Source of the DNA: Candidatus Azambacteria bacterium
GTDB lineage: Bacteria > Patescibacteriota > Minisyncoccia > GWC2-36-17 > WO2-46-25
DNA: 55,976 bases
Assembly (NCBI GenBank): GCA_016234725.1
Contig: JACRAK010000029.1
Span: 1 to 55,976, forward strand
Direction: 5' to 3'
Part shown: positions 50,396 through 55,976 of the stretch, in pieces
Position numbering within the stretch: the stretch's first letter is position 1
Layout of the letters: every line of letters starts with the position of its first letter
Translations under genes and position numbers: made by a program
The notes under the pieces: model-generated
Told to the model about the DNA's origin: nothing
Databases searched by the model: none
What the model saw: the letters and a program-made list of their open reading frames with translations, nothing else

Positions 50396-50519
50396 GTCAA
50401 CCCCGTTAGAAGTTTAGCGATTGGCTTTCGGTCAATACAGCATGAGCCGCAAAGGCGGCTTCGCCTTATTGCCAACGTGATAAAATGACTTTTGATGAAC
50501 TTCTAACGGGGTCAACCCC
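50396..50519. repeat. F2 palindromic element, copy d
   Basis: GTCAACCCCGTTAGAAGTT and AACTTCTAACGGGGT form about 16-bp arms. The core GCCGCAAAGGCGGCTTCGCC is shared with copies b and e. GTCAACCCC is repeated directly at both ends. Confidence 0.75.
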
Positions 50520-50521
50520 CC

Positions 50522-50881
50522 TTAAAACGGTAAATCCTCTAAATGAATGCCATTTCCCCGACTATTTACCGTAAGAGACCTTTCCTCCTCTTGTTCGCGG
50601 TCAAGCGAGTTCAGCAATGCCTTGATCTCCGCCTCCTCCGTGCCTGAAATATCCTGCGGCACCGCCCCTGTATCGTAATCGATCAGCTTCTGAATGATGC
50701 TTGCATCGTCCAGCTGCTGCTGGCGCGGATCCGCCCACATGCGCACGCCTTCGATCTTCTTTGCTTTCACGCTTTCCTGATACTCCTGAAACGGCACCAC
50801 CACATACGCGGGCTTGCCGTTTTCCATCACCACAACGCCTTTGGTGATCGATTGTAATATTTTGGAGATGTCGTCGAACAT
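50522..50881 (-). CDS. Phd/YefM-like protein between fusA and tuf
   Basis: A 119-aa protein. The N-terminal SKILQSITKGVVVMENGKPA and YVVVPFQEYQE resemble the Phd/YefM antitoxin DNA-binding fold. The rest is acidic (GTEEAEIKALLNSLDREQEE). No toxin gene is adjacent. Position within the str operon suggests it has been domesticated as a regulator of translation-factor genes, but this is inference only. It starts 81 nt after the fusA stop. Confidence 0.6.
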   Translation of the reverse strand: MFDDISKILQSITKGVVVMENGKPAYVVVPFQEYQESVKAKKIEGVRMWADPRQQQLDDASIIQKLIDYDTGAVPQDISGTEEAEIKALLNSLDREQEEERSLTVNSRGNGIHLEDLPF

Positions 50882-50962
50882 AAATCTTGGATCATGAATC
50901 TTGGATCGTGAAACCTGCGTTTCACATTTCCTGTTTCATGTTTCATGTTTTAAGTTTCAAGG
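50882..50962. repeat. F5 degenerate-arm palindrome between fusA and Phd-like gene
   Basis: AATCTTGGATCATGAATCTT and GGATCGTGAAACC face GTTTCATGTTTCATG and TTAAGTTTCAAGG. It fills the gap. Confidence 0.6.
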
Positions 50963-53068
50963 TTACTTTATCTTCCCCGCAATGATGTCTTCGGCAATAT
51001 TTTTCGGCACCTCGTCATAATGGGAGAATTCCATCGAGAATGAAGCGCGCCCTTCCGTCATGGAGCGGATCTGCGTGGAATAGCCGAACATCTTCGCGAG
51101 AGGCACCTTTGCGGTGATGACCTTGATATTGCCCCGGTCATCGATGCTTTCGATCTTGCCGCGTTTTGAGTTCAGGTCGCCGGTCACATCGCCCATGAAT
51201 TGCGGGGGGGTGATCGCCACCACCTTCATGACCGGTTCCAGGATCACGGGGTCTGCGCGCCGCACGCATTCCTGGAATGCCATGGAGCCCGCGATCTTGA
51301 ACGCCGCCTCGGACGAGTCGACTTCATGGTATGAACCGTCATAAATGATCGCCTTCACGTCCTTGATCGGATATCCGGCAACCACACCTTTATCAAGCGC
51401 CTCTTTCACGCCTTTTTCAACTGCCGGTATGTATTCTTGCGGCACGACGCCGCCTTTCAATTCGCTTTCGAATTCAAACCCTGCGCCGCGTTCACGCGGC
51501 TCTACACGCAAGCGCACATGGCCATACTGGCCGCGACCGCCGCTTTGCTTGATATACTTTCCTTCCGCTTCCGCGGTCTTCCTGATGGTCTCCCGATACG
51601 CCACCTGCGGCGTACCCACGTTCGCGCTCACGCCGAACTCGCGGAACATGCGGTCAACGATGATCTCCAAATGAAGCTCGCCCATACCTGAAATAATGGT
51701 TTCTGCCGTTTCCTGGTCAACCCGGATGCGGAACGTCGGATCCTCTTCTCCAAGCCGGCGAAGCGCAAGACCCATTTTTTCCTGATCCACTTTTGTTTTC
51801 GGTTCGATGCGGATCGAAATGACCGGTTCAGGGAATGTGATGCGTTCTAAAATGATCGGTTTATCCTCGTCGCACAGCGTGTCGCCGGTGGTGGTGGTCT
51901 TTAACCCGACCGCGGCGGCGATCTCGCCCGCAAAGATCTGGTCTACTTCTTCCCGCTGATTTGCGTGCAAGCGAAGAATGCGGCTGATGCGCTCTTTCTC
52001 TCCTTTCGTGGAATTGTATACATATGACCCTTTCGTCAGCGTTCCGGAATAAATACGGAAGAATGCAAGCGAGCCGACGAACGGATCGGTCGCGATCTTG
52101 AACGCAAGCGCTGAGAACGGTTCCGCGTCGTTCGGACTTCGCACGATCTCTGCATCGGTATTTGGGTCGATGCCGGTCACCGCGCCGCGATCAAGCGGCG
52201 ACGGAAGATAATCAATGACGGCGTCGAGCACCAACTGCACTCCTTTGTTCTTAAGCGCCGTACCGCACAATATGGGGTTAATGGTTCCTGCGATCGTCAG
52301 CCGTCTGATCACCGCCTTGATATCGGCGACCGGAAGCGCCTCTCCCGCAAGATATTTTTCCATCATCGCATCGTCTTCGGACGCGATGGCGTCGATCATT
52401 TCTTCCCGGTATTTTGCCGCCCGTTCTTTTTCCGTATCGGGGATCTCTTTACTATCGAGGATCTCGCCGTGGCCTCCCGAGAACGTAATGAATTTTTCCG
52501 TGATCAGATCGATCACGCCTTCGAATTTCTCTTCTTCACCGACGGGGATCTGGATAGGCACCGCTTTGGGGTTCAGCCGCTCCCGAATGGACGCAACGTC
52601 TTTTTCCCACCGCGCGCCGGTACGATCGAGCTTATTGATAAAACAAACACGCGGCACTTTATATTTGTCCGCCTGATGCCATACCGTTTCCGATTGCGGC
52701 TCCACGCCCGCTACGCCGTCAAACACCACGACGCCGCCATCGAGTACGCGGAGCGAGCGCTCCACTTCAACGGTGAAATCCACGTGTCCCGGCGTATCGA
52801 TCAAATTGATGCGATGTTCAAACGCCTTATTTCCCTTTTGGTAGGTCGGGATCCAAAAACAGGTGGTCGCGGCGGCGGTGATCGTAATACCGCGTTCGCG
52901 TTCCTGTTCCATCCAATCCATGACCGCCGCGCCTTCATGTACTTCGCCGATCTTATGCGACACGCCCGTATAAAAAAGAACGCGCTCAGACACGGTGGTC
53001 TTGCCCGCATCAATGTGCGCGATAATGCCGATATCTCGTACTTTCTCTAACGGGTATGCTCGTGTCAT
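50963..53068 (-). CDS. fusA: Elongation factor G
   Basis: A 701-aa translocase. G1 is [10 protein letters not shown]2 is in [11 protein letters not shown]3 is DTPGHVDF and G4 is NKLDRTGA. Domain IV has [15 protein letters not shown] and domain V follows. It drives tRNA-mRNA translocation and recycling. The order rpsL-rpsG-fusA-tuf is canonical. Confidence 0.97.
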   Translation of the reverse strand: MTRAYPLEKVRDIGIIAHIDAGKTTVSERVLFYTGVSHKIGEVHEGAAVMDWMEQERERGITITAAATTCFWIPTYQKGNKAFEHRINLIDTPGHVDFTVEVERSLRVLDGGVVVFDGVAGVEPQSETVWHQADKYKVPRVCFINKLDRTGARWEKDVASIRERLNPKAVPIQIPVGEEEKFEGVIDLITEKFITFSGGHGEILDSKEIPDTEKERAAKYREEMIDAIASEDDAMMEKYLAGEALPVADIKAVIRRLTIAGTINPILCGTALKNKGVQLVLDAVIDYLPSPLDRGAVTGIDPNTDAEIVRSPNDAEPFSALAFKIATDPFVGSLAFFRIYSGTLTKGSYVYNSTKGEKERISRILRLHANQREEVDQIFAGEIAAAVGLKTTTTGDTLCDEDKPIILERITFPEPVISIRIEPKTKVDQEKMGLALRRLGEEDPTFRIRVDQETAETIISGMGELHLEIIVDRMFREFGVSANVGTPQVAYRETIRKTAEAEGKYIKQSGGRGQYGHVRLRVEPRERGAGFEFESELKGGVVPQEYIPAVEKGVKEALDKGVVAGYPIKDVKAIIYDGSYHEVDSSEAAFKIAGSMAFQECVRRADPVILEPVMKVVAITPPQFMGDVTGDLNSKRGKIESIDDRGNIKVITAKVPLAKMFGYSTQIRSMTEGRASFSMEFSHYDEVPKNIAEDIIAGKIK

Positions 53069-53074
53069 AAATAT

Positions 53075-53157
53075 CGTATAACCTGTAACTTAAATCTTGA
53101 AACGTAGGAACAGGAACCCGTGATTCACGTTTCAAGTTACACGCTTCATGCTTTCTA
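53075..53157. repeat. F5 degenerate-arm palindrome between rpsG and fusA
   Basis: TAACTTAAATCTTGAAACG on the left faces CACGTTTCAAGTTACACGC on the right (GAAACG/CGTTTC, TAACTT/AAGTTA). It fills the gap. Confidence 0.65.
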
Positions 53158-53622
53158 CCAGCTGAAATGCGCAAATGCCTTATTTGCCTCTGCCATTCTG
53201 TGAGTATCCATCTTCTTCTTCACTGCGGCGCCTTCGTTCTTTGCGGCAAGCAGGATCTCTTCCGCAAGTTTATCCGCCATCGGCTTCCCCTTTTTTGCAT
53301 GCGCGGCGGTAATGAGCCAGCGGAATGCAAGTGCAAGCCGGCGCTCCCCCCGCACCTCGCGAGGAACCTGATAGTTCGCACCGCCGATCCTTTTTGACTT
53401 GAGCTCAACGAGCGGCGAGATATTGCGGATCGCCGCATCAAAAAGCTCCATGGGGTCTTTTTTTGATGTTTCCTTCACGTTTTCAAGCGCACCATAGACA
53501 ACGCGTTCCGCGGTCGTCTTCTTGCCACCGATCATCACGATGTTGATAAGCTTTGCCACCACCGGATTGTTATACAGATGATCCGGCTCTATTTCCCTTT
53601 TGTATTTTTGCTTTTTCCTCAT
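53155..53622 (-). CDS. rpsG: Ribosomal protein uS7
   Basis: A 155-aa head protein. LINIVMIGGKKTTAERVVYG and GGANYQVPREVRGERRLALA are conserved. It lies between rpsL and fusA. Confidence 0.96.
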   Translation of the reverse strand: MRKKQKYKREIEPDHLYNNPVVAKLINIVMIGGKKTTAERVVYGALENVKETSKKDPMELFDAAIRNISPLVELKSKRIGGANYQVPREVRGERRLALAFRWLITAAHAKKGKPMADKLAEEILLAAKNEGAAVKKKMDTHRMAEANKAFAHFSW

Positions 53623-53640
53623 TTTTTCCTTATTTCCTTA

Positions 53641-53915
53641 TTAGAACCTATCTTAATAATATATTCAGCCGCGATACGTGTCCATTCCGCGTTGGGACAA
53701 GGAGCGACGACGCAGGAGTAGTTTCACTACTTCAAGAAGGAGCGACGCGGTATCCGGCGCGGAATGGCCGTATCCCTTCGGGTTCTGGCGATTTTCATTC
53801 ATCACTTTGTTGCTTCTCGTCATGGTAATATAATTAGCATTTCCTCGTCGCGCCTCGTGCTGAAAGAAAATCGCTCAAGAACGCGGCTAGAATCTATTAT
53901 TAAGATAGGTTCTAA
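53641..53915. mobile_element. MITE-like element between rpsL and rpsG
   Basis: The terminal repeats TAGAACCTATCTTAATAATA are perfect over 20 bp on both ends and enclose about 235 bp with a second inverted pair CCATTCCGCG/CGCGGAATGG. The interior holds no intact ORF. The TAG in the right TIR is the rpsL stop codon. It fills the 289-bp gap in an otherwise tight str operon. A remnant of an IS element is possible. Confidence 0.75.
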
Positions 53916-54328
53916 GCTTTTTTTGCCACCTTCGATCCGTATTTCGATCTCCCTCGTTTCCTATTCTCTACTCCGGAGGTATCGAGCACACCGCGCACTA
54001 CGTGATAACGCACGCCCGGAAGATCCTTCACTCTTCCGCCGCGGATGACCACCACCGAGTGCTCTTGCAAGCTATGTCCTTCGCCGCCGATGTATGCCGT
54101 TACTTCTTGGCCGTTGGTAAGCCGTACTCTCGCAACTTTTCGGAGCGCCGAGTTCGGTTTTTTCGGGGTAATGGTCTTCACGACGGTGCATACTCCCCGC
54201 TTGAACGGCGAGTTATAATCTTTCGGCTTATTCTTGATAACGTTAAAACTCGTCCCCAATGCAGGCGACTTTGATTTGCTTGAAACCTTCTTTCTTCGCT
54301 TTCGCACCAATTGATTTATGGTTGGCAT
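53912..54328 (-). CDS. rpsL: Ribosomal protein uS12
   Basis: A 138-aa decoding-centre protein. The [19 protein letters not shown] block and [19 protein letters not shown] block are normal, with Lys at the residues where streptomycin-resistance changes occur. The start [10 protein letters not shown] is used. The last residues KKA and TAG run into the MITE-like element. Confidence 0.96.
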   Translation of the reverse strand: MPTINQLVRKRRKKVSSKSKSPALGTSFNVIKNKPKDYNSPFKRGVCTVVKTITPKKPNSALRKVARVRLTNGQEVTAYIGGEGHSLQEHSVVVIRGGRVKDLPGVRYHVVRGVLDTSGVENRKRGRSKYGSKVAKKA

Positions 54329-54402
54329 ATCTCTATATAAAAAAATGCATCGCTTCATGCGATACCTAACGCACTACCAAAGATAGCAAATGCCTCGGCA
54401 AA

Positions 54403-54529
54403 AGTCAACCCCGTTTACAATCTTTTAACATGACAACTCATACAGTACGAAAAAGCCGCAAGGCGGCTTCGCCTTATTGTCTCATTAAAAACAGGACAGC
54501 GCCGAGATTGTAACGGGGTCAACCCCGTC
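54403..54529. repeat. F2 palindromic element, copy e
   Basis: GTCAACCCCGTTTACAATCT and AGATTGTAACGGGGT form the arms. The core GCCGCAAGGCGGCTTCGCC is identical to copy d within a few bases. GTCAACCCCGT is directly repeated at both ends. It lies between the M50 protease and rpsL. Confidence 0.8.
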
Positions 54530-54541
54530 TTAAAAATGAGA

Positions 54542-55156
54542 TCAGAATGAAACGCCAGTAAACAGGCGGAAGAGGACTCTGATAATAGGCATAAGAAATT
54601 GAAATCCGAAGAAAATAAAAAGAAGCAGGATGAGCGTGCCGTTCTGCTCTAAAAATCGTTCTATTGCCGCATGCCGCTCCCCCAATACGGCAAACAGCAG
54701 CTTTGACCCGTCAAGCGGAGGGATCGGCACAAGGTTAAACACTCCAAGGAGCACGTTTATGTATACGATGACCTCAAGCGCCATCGCAAACGCGTCAGGA
54801 AGTGAAACGACGCGCAACACCATACCAAGCACGAGCGCGATGGAAAAATTCGCCAGCGGGCCTGCTGCGGCAATATATGCCACGCCTCGTTTCGGGTCGC
54901 GCAAAAACATCGGATCATACGGCACCGGCTTCGCCCACCCGAACAAGAAGCTTCCCCCGCTCCCGAAGTAGGTCAACAGCGGGAACAAAAAAGAGCCGAA
55001 CACTTCGAGATGCTTCACCGGATTAAGCGTCAGCCGGCCGAGATTTTTCGCGGTAGGGTCGCCTAAGTGATTGGCCATCGCGCCATGCGCCACCTCGTGA
55101 ATTATCGCAGAAAAGATGAGTACGACGATCTGAAAAATGGCAAGCTGAAAATCCAT
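54542..55156 (-). CDS. M50 site-2-type membrane metalloprotease
   Basis: A 204-aa four-TM protein. The zinc motif is HEVAHG (HExxH) in IIHEVAHGAMANHLGD, and the third-ligand segment NLVPIPPLDGSK has the conserved NPxPPLDG-like Asp. No PDZ domain is present. The small S2P/Zn-protease group in CPR is thought to cleave membrane proteins, but the substrate is unknown. It probably transcribes toward the ribosomal genes but is separated by an F2 element. Confidence 0.9.
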   Translation of the reverse strand: MDFQLAIFQIVVLIFSAIIHEVAHGAMANHLGDPTAKNLGRLTLNPVKHLEVFGSFLFPLLTYFGSGGSFLFGWAKPVPYDPMFLRDPKRGVAYIAAAGPLANFSIALVLGMVLRVVSLPDAFAMALEVIVYINVLLGVFNLVPIPPLDGSKLLFAVLGERHAAIERFLEQNGTLILLLFIFFGFQFLMPIIRVLFRLFTGVSF

Positions 55157-55196
55157 ATGCCCCCTATCATAGCAGACTCTTGATTATCTTGAAAGA

Positions 55197-55292
55197 ACAT
55201 GCTACCTTAACTTGTACCGTGAAACATGAAACTTGAAACTTATTATTTATCGTTTCTATGATTCAAGATTCATGCTTTACGATTCATGAATT
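55197..55292. repeat. F5 degenerate-arm repeat before rpmB
   Basis: GAAACATGAAACTTGAAACTT on the left faces GATTCAAGATTCATGC and GATTCATGAATTATG on the right. It fills the 136-bp divergent gap between the M50 gene and rpmB. Confidence 0.55.
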
Positions 55293-55481
55293 ATGCCACG
55301 ATCATGTACTGTGTGCGGAAAGACATCTGCATTGTCCACCGTCATCAGAAAATTAAGAGGGAAATTCAACCCGACCACAAAGAAGCGAAAATACCCAAAC
55401 CTCCAGTGGGCGGTCATTGACAGCGCCCGCGTTCGCGCATGCACGCAATGCATCCGAACCGCGAACAAAGCAAGTAAATAA
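55293..55481 (+). CDS. rpmB: Ribosomal protein bL28
   Basis: A 62-aa protein. RSCTVCGKTS and RACTQCIRT give two CxxC pairs (zinc form), and GKFNPTTKKRKYPNLQ is the core. It has its own terminator. Confidence 0.9.
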   Translation: MPRSCTVCGKTSALSTVIRKLRGKFNPTTKKRKYPNLQWAVIDSARVRACTQCIRTANKASK

Positions 55482-55492
55482 CATTCGTTTCA

Positions 55493-55520
55493 AAAACCCC
55501 GCCCTCTGGGCGGGGTTTTT
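55493..55520 (+). terminator. rpmB terminator
   Basis: AAAAACCCCGCCC and GGGCGGGGTTTTT form a perfect stem around TCT, followed by GTTTTTT. It lies 12 nt after the rpmB stop. Confidence 0.9.
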
Positions 55521-55657
55521 GTTTTTTACGGCTTATACTATAATGAAACACGCACGGGCTGTAGTACCTGCCCGCCATAAGCCTAACACGTGGTCGCCAC
55601 GGTATTCGCCGGAATATATTACTCTGTACTCCTGTGTATTTCTCTGACAGGCGATTG

Positions 55658-55692
55658 GCAGGCGGGCAATGGCAGTACGCATGCACTTGCCC
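55658..55692 (+). other. Possible 5' fragment of a second tRNA-Pro, in a hairpin
   Basis: TGGCAGTACGCATGCAC resembles the D-loop to anticodon-stem part of the intact tRNA-Pro here (TGGTAGTACGCAAGG). It is enclosed by GGCGGGCAA/TTGCCCGCC. Its CATGCAC could pair with GTGCATG at 55803. No matching 5' acceptor is found, so chance is not excluded. Confidence 0.35.
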
Positions 55693-55799
55693 GCCCAAGT
55701 TTTTCATCGGGCCATCGTATAGTGGTAGTACGCAAGGCTGGGGGTCTTGTAGTCTGGGTTCGATTCCCAGTGGCCCGAAAGATAAAAACTTAGGCGGGT
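55690..55799. repeat. F3 palindromic element enclosing tRNA-Pro
   Basis: CCCGCCCAAGTTTTT and AAAAACTTAGGCGGG flank the tRNA at 3-6 nt distance on both sides. The arms match the F3 copies at 22.8 kb and in rnpB. Confidence 0.7.
55708..55778 (+). tRNA. tRNA-Pro (GGG)
   Basis: The acceptor CGGGCCA pairs with TGGCCCG, discriminator A. The D-arm is GTATAGTGGTAGTAC. The anticodon stem CAAGG/TCTTG carries the loop CTGGGGG, reading GGG at 34-36. The T-arm is CTGGG-TTCGATT-CCCAG. CCA is not encoded. It is enclosed by F3 arms. Confidence 0.92.
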
Positions 55800-55800
55800 G

Positions 55801-55842
55801 AAGGGTGCATGTAGTCCGAGTTCGATTCTCGGCATCCCGACC
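55801..55842 (+). pseudogene. 3' half of a tRNA with encoded CCA
   Basis: GGGTGCATGTAGT leads into the T-arm CCGAG-TTCGATT-CTCGG, then CATCCCG, discriminator A and CCA. The matching 5' acceptor CGGGATG is not found in the preceding sequence. It starts inside the anticodon loop, right at the border of the F3 element. Confidence 0.6.
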
Positions 55843-55976
55843 ATTCAAGACAAGTCAAATTTTCGGAAGAGGTTGCCTCGGGGCTTCGCCCCTCGGCATC
55901 TCCGCGTCCCGCAAGGCGGGACGCGGTAAATCGCCACGGTTCGAAAAAATCCATTCGGACTTTCCGGTTGAGGAGA

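Noticed and set aside
50245-50475. 76-aa minus ORF upstream of tuf
   Set aside because: It is contained in two palindromes, and its sequence changes character at each repeat boundary.
10066-55292. CRISPR array
   Set aside because: Repeated units in the gaps are degenerate, have no regular unique spacers and are arranged as inverted arms. No cas genes are present.

Overview
The window reads as a chromosome segment of an ultra-small Patescibacteria/CPR bacterium, most likely Parcubacteria-like. The reasons are compact, mostly co-directional genes (nearly all on the minus strand), ATGA-type start/stop overlaps, a ribosomal operon that lacks rpmD (uL30), many Lys/Ala-rich ribosomal tails, DUF4012 and sugar-transferase surface genes, and an anaerobic ribonucleotide reductase. 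UGA is used as a stop codon, and prfB carries the usual autoregulatory frameshift, which argues against the UGA-recoding Absconditabacteria and Gracilibacteria. The assignment is inferred from gene content only.

Layout. 1-7.1 kb: exported and redox functions (DUF4258-like fragment, DsbA-like protein, subtilase, glutaredoxin) and a two-component system (small membrane protein, histidine kinase, response regulator). 7.1-9.1 kb: a decayed gene junction, a histidine phosphatase, tRNA-Gln and a LAGLIDADG endonuclease. 9.1-12.2 kb: ftsX-ftsE, prfB and tRNA-Thr. 12.2-15.6 kb: a coupled membrane module (CDGSH protein, small TM protein, DagK-like kinase, PAP2 phosphatase), hypothetical genes, tRNA-Gly and an FtsB-like gene. 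15.6-22.7 kb: lepA, murJ, a DUF4012 protein and an initiating sugar transferase (envelope and polysaccharide). 22.7-27.1 kb: rnpB and an anaerobic RNR locus (nrdD, a detached glycyl-radical ORF, nrdG). 27.1-37.9 kb: RNase H, recJ, pilT, pgk, NDH-2-like oxidoreductase, tpiA, galT, GT2, ruvX, map and adk. 37.9-54.3 kb: secY and a contiguous spc/S10/str ribosomal superoperon in canonical order, with tuf and fusA. 54.4-56 kb: an M50 protease, rpmB and tRNA-Pro.

The outstanding feature is the intergenic DNA. Almost every gap, and also the interiors of rnpB and lepA and the surroundings of tRNA genes, holds a long hairpin-forming element. At least four recurring families are visible. F1 has 4 copies, F2 has 5, F3 has 3, and F4 has about 5 including one nested inside another. 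There is also a class of gaps filled with degenerate, locus-specific tandem units arranged as inverted arms (F5), plus single large palindromes and a MITE-like element. Within a family the core is conserved, but the stem arms differ from locus to locus and remain self-complementary. Elements repeatedly sit at stop codons or inside hairpin loops. This looks like a population of non-autonomous palindromic mobile elements that target or create hairpins, and it is the best candidate for an undescribed system here.

All calls come from reading the sequence and the supplied ORF translations. No database search or folding program was run, so family assignments and repeat boundaries are by eye.
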